DNA of 64,000 bases from UBA6168 sp041392505 (GTDB lineage Bacteria > Bacteroidota > Bacteroidia > Chitinophagales > Saprospiraceae): the NCBI GenBank assembly GCA_041392505.1, contig JAWKLX010000012.1:127531-191530 (forward strand), read 5' to 3'. Below the pieces are notes generated by a model. The model saw only the letters and a program-made list of their open reading frames with translations. It searched no databases and was not told where the DNA came from. Position 1 is the stretch's first letter, and every line of letters begins with the position of its first letter. Shown in pieces: positions 16,844-25,122 of the stretch. Both the position numbers and the translations under genes were made by a program.

Positions 16844-19483
16844 ATGTCACTTACGAACAAATATCCAGATTTAAAAAAATACAAGTTTAGAGAACTAAAA
16901 ATCTATTCTTCCACAGAGTGGTTGGCAGACAATCGAAAAAAATACCGCCAGGTTTTTGACCGCTGGGAGACTACCTACGTCTATGCTGAACTTTCTTTTT
17001 ACAATAAATTATTCGACCAGGAGGAATGGGAAGTTGAAGTGGAGTTAAAATGTTTTTCCCTGAAAAAAGGCAAAAAAGAATTGTGTGTGCTTCCCTTTAA
17101 GCGTAAAATTAGTAAATATGACAATATAGTTTACATCAGGGAAGGTTGGGGGAATAAATCGGAAGGGGTATTTTGGAAAAAAGGAACGTATGCATGGGAA
17201 GCCTTTATTGAAGGTGAAAAAGTTATTTCCAAATATTTTTACATCGAGGATGCAGGGAAAGACGCTCTGAAAATTGGCAACCCTTATATCCAATTACATT
17301 CACTCCGCCTTTACGAGGGGCCTTATGATGATGTAATGGACGATGAAAGGGTTTATTACAAAAAATTCGATGGCTCCAATACCCGGTATATTTATGCTGA
17401 AATATTATTGAAAAATACCCATTTTGATAAGGCCTGGCAATGTGAGTTGTTTGTGAAATTTCTCAACGACGCCAGGGAATTGAAAGGTCAGATCATCCGA
17501 CTGCAAAAAATTGAAAGGAAGGATGATTATATAAAAATTTCAGCGGGTTGGGGCAGTAATGTGAAAGGCTCTTGGCGAAAAGACAAATATACTTGTGAGG
17601 TCGTTTTCATGGATCGGTTACTCGGTGCTGTCCCGTTTGAAATCGAAGAGCGCTTTGAAGAAGGCTCTCCAGCGGTATTCCTCCCAGACAAAAACGGCCC
17701 CATCTATTTTACGCCAATCGATGATGCCGACGAGAGTTTTGAAGAACTGATGGCCAAATTTGAGTCGCTTGTAGGGCTGACAGAAATTAAGGAAAAAGTT
17801 CGAGACCATGCGAAATACATTCAGTTTTTGCAATTGAGGAAGGAGCTGGGATACGAGGAGAAAGAAAGCGTTAACGTCCATTCTGTCTTCATTGGAAACC
17901 CAGGAACAGGTAAAACGACTGTGGCAAAAATGATGGGGCGCTTGTACCGAAAAATGGGGCTACTTTCCAGAGGACATGTCCACATCGTTGATCGTGTGGA
18001 TTTGGTGGGTGAATACATTGGGCAAACTGGGCCAAAAGTGAAAGATGCCATAGAAAAGGCAAGGGGCGGTGTTTTGTTCATTGATGAAGCCTACTCTTTG
18101 GTCAGAAGTACCGAGGACACCAAGGATTTTGGACGGGAGGTAATTGAAATTTTGGTGAAAGAGCTTTCTGATGGGCAGGGCGATTTGGCGGTTATTGTGG
18201 CCGGCTACCCCAAAGAAATGACCAAATTTCTAGATAGTAACCCTGGACTGAAATCCCGCTTTAAACATTATTTTGAATTTAGAGACTATTTGCCGCAGGA
18301 ATTATCAAAAATTGCCAATTATGCCTGCAAAGAAATGGAGGTTCAGTTAGCTGCTGAAGCAAAGGCAAGAATCAACGACATCATTGTCAATGCCTACCGG
18401 GATCGAGACCGATCTTTTGGCAATGCTCGGTATGTTTACGACTTGATTGAAAAGTCAAAATTCAATATGGGCTTGAGGATTATGGGCCTTGAATCCCCTA
18501 AAACACTGGACAAAGAAATTTTAGAAACAATAGAAGGATATGACGTCGAACAAATTGACATCAAGCGCAGTCGGGAATTGCCTAATATCCCAATTGACGA
18601 GGAACTTCTCCATGAAAGTATTGCCGAACTAAATCACCTTATCGGCCTAGGCCGGGTGAAAGAACAGATCATCGAGCACGTCCGTTTGGTTCGCTATTAC
18701 CGGGAAACGAGCCGGGATGTATTGAATAATTTCTTTTTGCATACCGTACTCATCGGTAATCCAGGCACTGGAAAAACAACGATTGCCCGCATCTTAACCA
18801 AAATTTACAAGGCTCTCGGCATTTTAGAAAGGGGCCACATGGTCGAGACCGATCGGCAGGGTTTGGTGGCAGGTTATGTTGGACAAACCGCCAATAAAAC
18901 TGCTGAAAAAATTGATGAAGCAATGGGCGGCGTCCTTTTTATTGACGAGGCATATTCCCTTTCCCATAAAAGCAATTCGGGCAATGACTTTGGGGATGAA
19001 GCCATTCAGACTATATTAAAAAGGATGGAAGACAACCGAGGCCGTTTCTTCGTTTTTGTAGCTGGCTATCCAGATAATATGGAAGCTTTTTTAAAGGCCA
19101 ACCCAGGACTGAGTTCCCGCTTTGACAAAATATTGAAATTTGAAGATTACTCTTCCAGTGACTTACTGAAAATAGCCTTGTTAATGTTGGAAGATCATGG
19201 GATTTTCCCCGCCCCAGATGCAGAAGAATACTTGGCTAAATACTTTGACTTCCTTTATAATTATCGGGATAAATATTTCGGAAATGCTCGGACGGTTCGC
19301 CAGGTTGTCACTGAGGCTATTAAAAACCAAAACCTTCGCTTAGCTGCCTTAACACCGGATGAAAGAGAAAATGTTTCGTCGAATGTATTGCTAATGGATG
19401 ACGTTGGAGAATTCAAATTGGATTCCAACGAATTGCTATTTAATAATAAAAAGGGCATCGGCTTCCGTCGAAGTGGCGATTAA
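16844..19483 (+). CDS. Double AAA+ ATPase (CbbX/SpoVK-like) with duplicated N-terminal beta domain
   Basis: An 879-residue cytoplasmic protein. Residues about 12-137 and 148-272 are two diverged copies of one domain (RELKIYSSTEW / HSLRLYEGPYD; TTYVYAELSFYNKLFDQEEWEVEVELK / TRYIYAEILLKNTHFDKAWQCELFVK; IREGWGNKSEGVFWKKGTYAWEAF / ISAGWGSNVKGSWRKDKYTCEVVF). Two AAA+ modules follow: Walker A GNPGTGKT at 351-358 and 638-645, Walker B LFIDEA at 411-416 and 698-703, pore-loop-like EYIGQTG and GYVGQTA, and sensor/arginine-finger SRF segments. The ATPase modules belong to the CbxX/CfqX group, which remodels or unfolds partner proteins. I do not know the partner. It has its own promoter and terminator and precedes an NlpC/P60 lipoprotein. 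Confidence 0.88.
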   Translation: MSLTNKYPDLKKYKFRELKIYSSTEWLADNRKKYRQVFDRWETTYVYAELSFYNKLFDQEEWEVEVELKCFSLKKGKKELCVLPFKRKISKYDNIVYIREGWGNKSEGVFWKKGTYAWEAFIEGEKVISKYFYIEDAGKDALKIGNPYIQLHSLRLYEGPYDDVMDDERVYYKKFDGSNTRYIYAEILLKNTHFDKAWQCELFVKFLNDARELKGQIIRLQKIERKDDYIKISAGWGSNVKGSWRKDKYTCEVVFMDRLLGAVPFEIEERFEEGSPAVFLPDKNGPIYFTPIDDADESFEELMAKFESLVGLTEIKEKVRDHAKYIQFLQLRKELGYEEKESVNVHSVFIGNPGTGKTTVAKMMGRLYRKMGLLSRGHVHIVDRVDLVGEYIGQTGPKVKDAIEKARGGVLFIDEAYSLVRSTEDTKDFGREVIEILVKELSDGQGDLAVIVAGYPKEMTKFLDSNPGLKSRFKHYFEFRDYLPQELSKIANYACKEMEVQLAAEAKARINDIIVNAYRDRDRSFGNARYVYDLIEKSKFNMGLRIMGLESPKTLDKEILETIEGYDVEQIDIKRSRELPNIPIDEELLHESIAELNHLIGLGRVKEQIIEHVRLVRYYRETSRDVLNNFFLHTVLIGNPGTGKTTIARILTKIYKALGILERGHMVETDRQGLVAGYVGQTANKTAEKIDEAMGGVLFIDEAYSLSHKSNSGNDFGDEAIQTILKRMEDNRGRFFVFVAGYPDNMEAFLKANPGLSSRFDKILKFEDYSSSDLLKIALLMLEDHGIFPAPDAEEYLAKYFDFLYNYRDKYFGNARTVRQVVTEAIKNQNLRLAALTPDERENVSSNVLLMDDVGEFKLDSNELLFNNKKGIGFRRSGD

Positions 19484-19508
19484 AAAATTGATTTTTTTTC
19501 TATCATTT

Positions 19509-19540
19509 AGTACCGCTTTTTGATTAGCTGGTACTTTTTT
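19509..19540 (+). terminator. Intrinsic terminator after the AAA+ gene
   Basis: AGTACCGC (19509-19516) pairs with GCTGGTACT (19527-19535) with one bulge, then a T-run. It lies only 15 bases before the next gene's ATG, so the NlpC/P60 gene may need readthrough or a promoter within this stretch. Confidence 0.6.
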
Positions 19541-19554
19541 ATTTTTTAAATTAA

Positions 19555-20748
19555 ATGAAAATTATTCTCACCTGTTTTTTCCCATTTCTATTATTAATCA
19601 TTCTATTTTCTTGCAATCATGCAGAGTCTCCGTTTTTACAAAAAGCTAAAAATGAAATTCAAAAGATTCAACAGAAATATGTAAAAGACAAAAGGACAGC
19701 ATTATTTAATGTTACGGTTAAAGCAGGAGCAAAAAAATCAATAGTTCTCTCTGGCGAAACAATTTTTCCACAAGCCAAAGAAGAATTGCTGGGCATATTA
19801 ATTAGCGATAAAATAAAATTAATTGACAGCATTTCTATATTGCCTGCCACCCAATTAAATGGAAAAAATTATGGTGTCGTTAATCTTTCCGTTTGTAATA
19901 TTAGGTCGAATCCCAAGCATTCGGCTGAATTGGCCACCCAAGCAATTCTCGGAACTCCTTTAAAAGTTTACAAAAAAGAAGGTGATTTTTATTATGTTCA
20001 AACGCCTGATAATTATCTCGGTTGGGTAGACGACGGAGGGTTAACATTAATGGATGAGTTGGAATATAATAATTGGAAAAAGGCTAAAAAGGCAGTATGC
20101 CTTGTGGATTATATTTTTGCGTATGAATTGCCAGATAATAAATCAAGAAAAGTTACAGATTTATTGGCTGGTAATATTTTAGAAATTATTGATCAACAAA
20201 ATTATTTCACAAAAATATCATTACCAGATGGTAGAATTGGGTTTGTAGAAAATGAATATTTAATGCCTTATGAAAACTGGATAGACAGCCGACAGCCCTC
20301 GTCTGAAAATATTATTGCCACCGCCCAAGAAATGATCGGACGCCCTTATTTGTGGGGCGGCACATCTGGAAAAGGGATGGATTGCAGTGGATTTACAAAA
20401 ACTGTCTTTTATTTAAATGGCATTCAATTAGAGCGGGACGCAAGTTTGCAAGTACACAATGGAGAAGCTATTGAAACGGATACTTCCTTGAATAATTTAT
20501 TGCCAGGAGACCTTTTGTTTTTTGGAAAATATAGGGAAGATGGCTCGGAAAGAATTACGCACGTGGCAATTTATATGGGCGACGGAAAAATCATTCACGC
20601 TTCAGACCGGGTCAAAATAGAAAGTTTAAAAAGAGGCGATCCTGATTTTTCTGAATACCGATTAAAATCTTTTATGAAGGCAAAAAGGATCATCGGATCA
20701 GAAGGAAAAAATGGGATTGTTACACTAAAAGATTCCCCCGATTATTAA
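19555..20748 (+). CDS. SH3-domain NlpC/P60 lipoprotein (cell-wall endopeptidase)
   Basis: A 397-residue lipoprotein (lipobox ILFSC, Cys20). Residues about 105-235 hold two SH3b-like segments (VVNLSVCNIRSNP; DNYLGWVDDGGL; LPDGRIGFVENEYL). The C-terminal NlpC/P60 domain has Cys277 in GMDCSGFTKTVF, His336 in ITHVAIYMGDG and His348 in KIIHAS. The layout matches gamma-D-glutamyl-L-diamino acid endopeptidases (YkfC/dipeptidyl-peptidase VI type) that trim peptidoglycan peptides for recycling. It is on the periplasmic side, anchored in a membrane. It converges on rfbD and the two stops overlap by 4 bases. Confidence 0.88.
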   Translation: MKIILTCFFPFLLLIILFSCNHAESPFLQKAKNEIQKIQQKYVKDKRTALFNVTVKAGAKKSIVLSGETIFPQAKEELLGILISDKIKLIDSISILPATQLNGKNYGVVNLSVCNIRSNPKHSAELATQAILGTPLKVYKKEGDFYYVQTPDNYLGWVDDGGLTLMDELEYNNWKKAKKAVCLVDYIFAYELPDNKSRKVTDLLAGNILEIIDQQNYFTKISLPDGRIGFVENEYLMPYENWIDSRQPSSENIIATAQEMIGRPYLWGGTSGKGMDCSGFTKTVFYLNGIQLERDASLQVHNGEAIETDTSLNNLLPGDLLFFGKYREDGSERITHVAIYMGDGKIIHASDRVKIESLKRGDPDFSEYRLKSFMKAKRIIGSEGKNGIVTLKDSPDY

Positions 20749-21635
20749 GCGGATTTTAATAAAATGTCCAAACAGCTTTTTAAACTCGTCCGCCAATATG
20801 GCACTTTCACGCCAAATGTTTCTTTAATTTTATTCTTGTTCAAAACGCTAAACGGTGGTCTTTTTGCAGCAGTTGGAAAATCTTTCGTTTCAATGGCATT
20901 GACTTTAACTGAAATATTACTCATTTCAAAAATGGCCATTGCGAAGTCATACCAACTCGCAACACCTTCGTTACTAAAGTGATACACACTCGGAAAAATA
21001 TCCAGTCCAACTTCTTTGTTTGCAAATTTTTCAATGATATTCAAGATAGCTTTTGCAAGATCACGAGCATAGGTTGGCGTTCCTATTTGATCAAAAATGA
21101 CCCCTAACTCTGCTCTATCAGTGCCGAGTCGCAGCATCGTTTTTACGAAATTATTTCCAAAAGAAGAATAAACCCAGGATGTGCGAATCACCATCCCTCC
21201 TCCAGCTAAAGCGATGTGATCTCCTTCCAATTTAGTGCGTGCATAAACCCCTTGAGGATTGGTTTCGTCGTCCTCTTTGAAGGGTGTATTTTGATTGTTG
21301 TGATAAACGTAATCGGTCGACAACTGAATTAATTTACAATCATTTAATTGGCAACTTTCTAAAATATTTTTCACACCCAATGTATTAACTTTATATGCCA
21401 CATCCTCAAATTCTTCGGCTTTATCTACTGCCGTATATGCAGCACAATTAATACAATAATCGAACTTATTTTTTTTAAAAAATAAATTAACCGCCAGAAC
21501 GTCCGTTATATCCAAATCGTCTACATCAATATAAGTAAATGAAAATGAGTTATAATTTTCTGAAAGCACTTTTAATTCTTGGCCAACTTGACCTTTGCTT
21601 CCGGTAACTAAAATTGAAGTTTTATTATTTATCAT
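20745..21635 (-). CDS. rfbD: dTDP-4-dehydrorhamnose reductase
   Basis: I use the ATG at 21635 (MINNKTSILVTGSKGQVGQEL), which places the NAD(P)-binding glycine motif at the expected distance; the upstream start at 21668 adds 11 hydrophobic residues not seen in the family. This gives 296 residues. The SDR catalytic Tyr-x3-Lys is YARTKLEGD. It reduces dTDP-4-keto-L-rhamnose, the last step of dTDP-L-rhamnose synthesis for surface polysaccharide. rfbC lies 57 bases upstream on the same strand; rfbA and rfbB are not in this window. Confidence 0.94.
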   Translation of the reverse strand: MINNKTSILVTGSKGQVGQELKVLSENYNSFSFTYIDVDDLDITDVLAVNLFFKKNKFDYCINCAAYTAVDKAEEFEDVAYKVNTLGVKNILESCQLNDCKLIQLSTDYVYHNNQNTPFKEDDETNPQGVYARTKLEGDHIALAGGGMVIRTSWVYSSFGNNFVKTMLRLGTDRAELGVIFDQIGTPTYARDLAKAILNIIEKFANKEVGLDIFPSVYHFSNEGVASWYDFAMAIFEMSNISVKVNAIETKDFPTAAKRPPFSVLNKNKIKETFGVKVPYWRTSLKSCLDILLKSA

Positions 21636-21692
21636 AGAAATAAAATAGGCTGGTAGGAAAAGAAACAATTAACATGAATGGTTTTAAAAAAA

Positions 21693-22250
21693 CTACAACT
21701 CCTTATCCCAAGGTAAATGGTTGCCAAATGAAGGGAAATTATTATCCCGTTCTGCTATTGTTGCCTTTGACAAATCGAATTGCCAATCAATGTTTAATAA
21801 TGGACAACCTGGATGAATGCCACCTTCATGTGCTTTGGAATAAAAGTTATCACATTTATAAAAAAACTCCGCCGTTTCACTCAAAACAACGTATCCATGT
21901 GCAAATCCCCTTGGCACAAATAATTGCCTTTTATTTTCGGCACTTAAGATACAGGAATACCATTCGCCATAAGTAGTTGAATTTTTCCTGATATCCACCA
22001 CTACATCCAACACTTCTCCTTGAATTACTCTGACCAATTTGGCTTGGGTGTATGGAGCGACCTGATAGTGAAGCCCCCTCAATACACCTATGCCTGAAAA
22101 AGCTTGGTTGTCTTGAACGAATTTTACATCAATTCCTGCCTCCTTAAATAAGGCAGCATTGTAGCTTTCAAAAAAATAACCCCGATCATCTCCAAATACT
22201 TTTGGTTCAAAAATTATCAATCCAGGGATTTTAGTCTCAATAAAGGGCAT
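21693..22250 (-). CDS. rfbC: dTDP-4-dehydrorhamnose 3,5-epimerase
   Basis: A 185-residue cupin-type epimerase, full length. Family motifs: FFESYNAALFKEAG, FVQDNQAFSGIGVLRGLHYQ with the active-site His in RGLHYQ, GEVLDVVVDIRKNS, and VPRGFAHGYVVLSE. It converts dTDP-4-keto-6-deoxyglucose to dTDP-4-keto-rhamnose. It sits between der and rfbD, all on the minus strand with gaps of 41 and 57 bases, so probably one transcription unit. Confidence 0.95.
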   Translation of the reverse strand: MPFIETKIPGLIIFEPKVFGDDRGYFFESYNAALFKEAGIDVKFVQDNQAFSGIGVLRGLHYQVAPYTQAKLVRVIQGEVLDVVVDIRKNSTTYGEWYSCILSAENKRQLFVPRGFAHGYVVLSETAEFFYKCDNFYSKAHEGGIHPGCPLLNIDWQFDLSKATIAERDNNFPSFGNHLPWDKEL

Positions 22251-22291
22251 ATTTAATCGTGTTATTAAAGGAGGGTCGGTACAGGTAATTA

Positions 22292-23602
22292 TTATTTTTC
22301 TCTAAAGAAAATTTTAATTGGAACGCCAGAAAAATCGAAATGCTCCCGCAATTTATTTTCCAAAAAGTTCCGATAATTTTCTTTTATGTGCTTCGGGTTG
22401 TTGCTAAAAAAAGCAAATGCTGGATAATGTAAAGGCAATTGGCTAACAAATTTGATGCTAATTGTTTTACCGCGGTGGCGAGGTGGTGCGAATCTTTCGA
22501 TCTCAGGGAGCATCACATCATTTAATTGAGAAGTTTTTATTTTGCGCATCCGATTGTGGTAAACTTGGATGCCTGCCTCGATTGCTTTGAAGATCCGCTG
22601 TTTCTCCAACACCGATACAAAAATGATGGGCACATCACTAAAGGGAGCAATTTTGGACTTAATCATTTCTTCATAATCCCTCGCCGTATTAGTTTCTTTC
22701 TCCTCAATCAAGTCCCATTTATTGACCAAAATAACAATGCCTTTATTTCGCTTTTGCGCCAACCGAAAAATACTCATGTCCTGTTGCCCAATTTCGCTGG
22801 TGGCATCAATCAACAATAAGCAGACATCGGCTTCTTCAATCGCTTTAATTGCCCTCATGACAGAGTAGAATTCGAGATCTTCATGAACCTTTGCCTTTTT
22901 CCGAATCCCAGCGGTATCAATCAATAAAAACTCTTTTCCAAACTTAGAATACTTTGAATGAATGGTGTCCCTTGTCGTTCCGGCAATATCCGTTACGATG
23001 TTCCGGTCCTCACCAAGTAAGGCGTTTATAAAAGAAGACTTGCCAACATTTGGTTGCCCCACAATGGCAAATTTGGGAAATTCAGATTCCACCGCTTCCT
23101 CCACATCGTCTGGGATATGTTCAGCTACCGTATCCAATAATTCGCCAGTACCGCTGCCTGTCATGGAAGAAAGAAAATAGGTATCTTCAAAACCAAGGCT
23201 CCAAAATTCATTGGCCTCCATCTCCCGTTCTAAATTATCGACTTTGTTGACAACAAGAAGGACGGGCCGTTCAGAACGCCGCAGCATTTTGGCCATGTCT
23301 TCGTCCAAATCAGTAATGCCCGTGGTCACATCCACCATGAAAATGATGACGGCTGCTTCGTCAATGGCAATTTTCACTTGAGAGCGAATTTCTTTTTCAA
23401 AAATATCTTCCGAGGACTTGACAAACCCGCCCGTGTCGACTACCGTAAAATGTTTGCCATTCCAATCCGAAGTACCATATTGGCGATCACGGGTAACACC
23501 GCTCACATCGTCTACAATGGCTCGTCTGCCGCCAATCAACCGATTGAAAAGAGTTGATTTTCCAACGTTCGGACGGCCTACTATTGCTACTATATTTCCC
23601 AT
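22292..23602 (-). CDS. der: Ribosome-assembly GTPase Der (EngA)
   Basis: A 436-residue protein with the defining tandem G domains. G1 motifs are GRPNVGKSTLFN (about residue 8) and GQPNVGKSSFIN (about residue 182); G3 is DTGG and DTAG; G4 is NKVD and NKWD. A C-terminal KH-like domain follows (RHRGKTISIKFVSQLPLHYPAF). It is needed for 50S subunit maturation. It lies directly downstream of era, another ribosome-assembly GTPase, 88 bases away. Confidence 0.97.
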   Translation of the reverse strand: MGNIVAIVGRPNVGKSTLFNRLIGGRRAIVDDVSGVTRDRQYGTSDWNGKHFTVVDTGGFVKSSEDIFEKEIRSQVKIAIDEAAVIIFMVDVTTGITDLDEDMAKMLRRSERPVLLVVNKVDNLEREMEANEFWSLGFEDTYFLSSMTGSGTGELLDTVAEHIPDDVEEAVESEFPKFAIVGQPNVGKSSFINALLGEDRNIVTDIAGTTRDTIHSKYSKFGKEFLLIDTAGIRKKAKVHEDLEFYSVMRAIKAIEEADVCLLLIDATSEIGQQDMSIFRLAQKRNKGIVILVNKWDLIEEKETNTARDYEEMIKSKIAPFSDVPIIFVSVLEKQRIFKAIEAGIQVYHNRMRKIKTSQLNDVMLPEIERFAPPRHRGKTISIKFVSQLPLHYPAFAFFSNNPKHIKENYRNFLENKLREHFDFSGVPIKIFFREK

Positions 23603-23690
23603 TAATTAATTGTGAATGATGAACAGTAAAAAATAATCGGCTTTAATTAAATTTAATTATTTACCGTTTATCATTTATCGTTTACCATTA

Positions 23691-24584
23691 TTACTCATAT
23701 CCAAAATGGCGCAACTGTCTTTCGTCGTCCCGCCAATTATCTTTCACTTTAACATGCAGTTCTAAAAAAACTTTGCTTTCCAGCCATTTTTCTAATGCCT
23801 TTCTTGATTCCATTCCCAACTTTTTGATCGCACTGCCCCCTTTGCCTAAAACAATCATTTTTTGTGTTTCCCTTGCGACAAAAATAATTGCATAAATTTT
23901 TACTAACGGCTTATCGTCATTAGTTTTAGTTTCTTTAAATGATTCGACATGCACTTCAGTTGAATAAGGAATTTCCTGATGATATAATTCCAATATTTTT
24001 TCCCGGATTATTTCACTGACAAAAAATCGCTCAGGGCGGTCCGTTAATTGATCTTTAGGATAATAGGCTGGCCCTTCTTGTAAATTATCCTGCACCAATT
24101 TTAACAAGGTTTCCGTATTCTTTTTTTCTAAAGCAGACAATGGAATCGTCTCGTTAAATTCAATCCGCTCGTTCCACCATTGTATTAATTTAACAACTGC
24201 ATCTGGGTCGGAAATGTCTATTTTATTAATGACCAAAAACTTAGGAACTGTTAGGTTTTTTAATTGATCAAAAATGGGGTCGTCTTCACTATATTTTTCT
24301 TTGACCTCAGTTACAAACAACATCAAGTCCGCATCTTCAAAGGTTGATTTCACAAACCGGTTCATTGCTTCCTGCATTTTATAAACAGGCTTCTTAATAA
24401 TTCCTGGGGTATCAGAAAATATGATCTGAAAATCATCCCCACTTAAAATACCCACTATCCGATGACGGGTTGTTTGTGGCTTGGCCGTAATTATCGACAT
24501 CCGCTCGCCAACCATTGCGTTCATCAAAGTGCTTTTCCCAACGTTTGGGTTACCAATTATATTTACAAATCCAGATTTATGCAT
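23691..24584 (-). CDS. era: GTPase Era
   Basis: A 297-residue protein: G1 GNPNVGKSTLMN at residue 11, switch region TAKPQTTRHRIVGI, G3 DTPG, G4 NKID, and a C-terminal KH domain (MIVLGKGGSAIKKLG) that binds the 3' end of 16S rRNA. Required for 30S maturation. Forms a same-strand run with der, rfbC and rfbD downstream and a small membrane protein 31 bases upstream. Confidence 0.97.
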   Translation of the reverse strand: MHKSGFVNIIGNPNVGKSTLMNAMVGERMSIITAKPQTTRHRIVGILSGDDFQIIFSDTPGIIKKPVYKMQEAMNRFVKSTFEDADLMLFVTEVKEKYSEDDPIFDQLKNLTVPKFLVINKIDISDPDAVVKLIQWWNERIEFNETIPLSALEKKNTETLLKLVQDNLQEGPAYYPKDQLTDRPERFFVSEIIREKILELYHQEIPYSTEVHVESFKETKTNDDKPLVKIYAIIFVARETQKMIVLGKGGSAIKKLGMESRKALEKWLESKVFLELHVKVKDNWRDDERQLRHFGYE

Positions 24585-24615
24585 TAATTATTTTTTTTTA
24601 AACATCTTCCATCGA

Positions 24616-25077
24616 TTACAGGTGAAAGGTTTCACCCATCCTTTCTAATTTCTTTTTTAATGTTTCAAATTTATTAGCCGCATCAATCCCCTTAACCAAA
24701 AAATATAAAAAAGCTATTTTGAAAATAAATCCTTTGAATAAGAGAGTTGGGTCGGACAGAGAATTTACAATAACTTGAAACACATAAATGCTTAAGGTAA
24801 TTATTAGAGCGGTTTTTGGTTTTTCGTCAAATATATTTAATGCAATAGCATAAAAAATAAAATAGACCACCAATTCGATCACCACGTAAATTAATTCCAT
24901 ATTCGAGATAAAATAACCGACGATTCCTCCAATAACCGTTAAAAAGATCAAAACATACAGTGCAGTTTTTCCATTTAAAATATGTTTTTTATAATCAGAG
25001 AGTTCTTGTTTTAATGACGCAACTTCGATTGGGTCATTTTCTGGTTTTTTCTTGTATTCTTGATCTAATATTTCCAT
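24616..25077 (-). CDS. Small membrane protein upstream of era
   Basis: A 153-residue protein with a charged N-terminus that looks helical (EILDQEYKKKPENDPIEVASLKQELSDYKKH), four hydrophobic segments (about residues 38-60, 63-82, 88-106 and 113-131) and a charged, helical C-terminal tail (AANKFETLKKKLERMGETF). I do not recognise the family. It is close to era (31 bases) on the same strand and probably cotranscribed. No function is proposed. Confidence 0.75.
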   Translation of the reverse strand: MEILDQEYKKKPENDPIEVASLKQELSDYKKHILNGKTALYVLIFLTVIGGIVGYFISNMELIYVVIELVVYFIFYAIALNIFDEKPKTALIITLSIYVFQVIVNSLSDPTLLFKGFIFKIAFLYFLVKGIDAANKFETLKKKLERMGETFHL

Positions 25078-25122
25078 CAGAGAGCTTACTTTATGAATTA
25101 GAGAAATAATTTTATTTAATCA

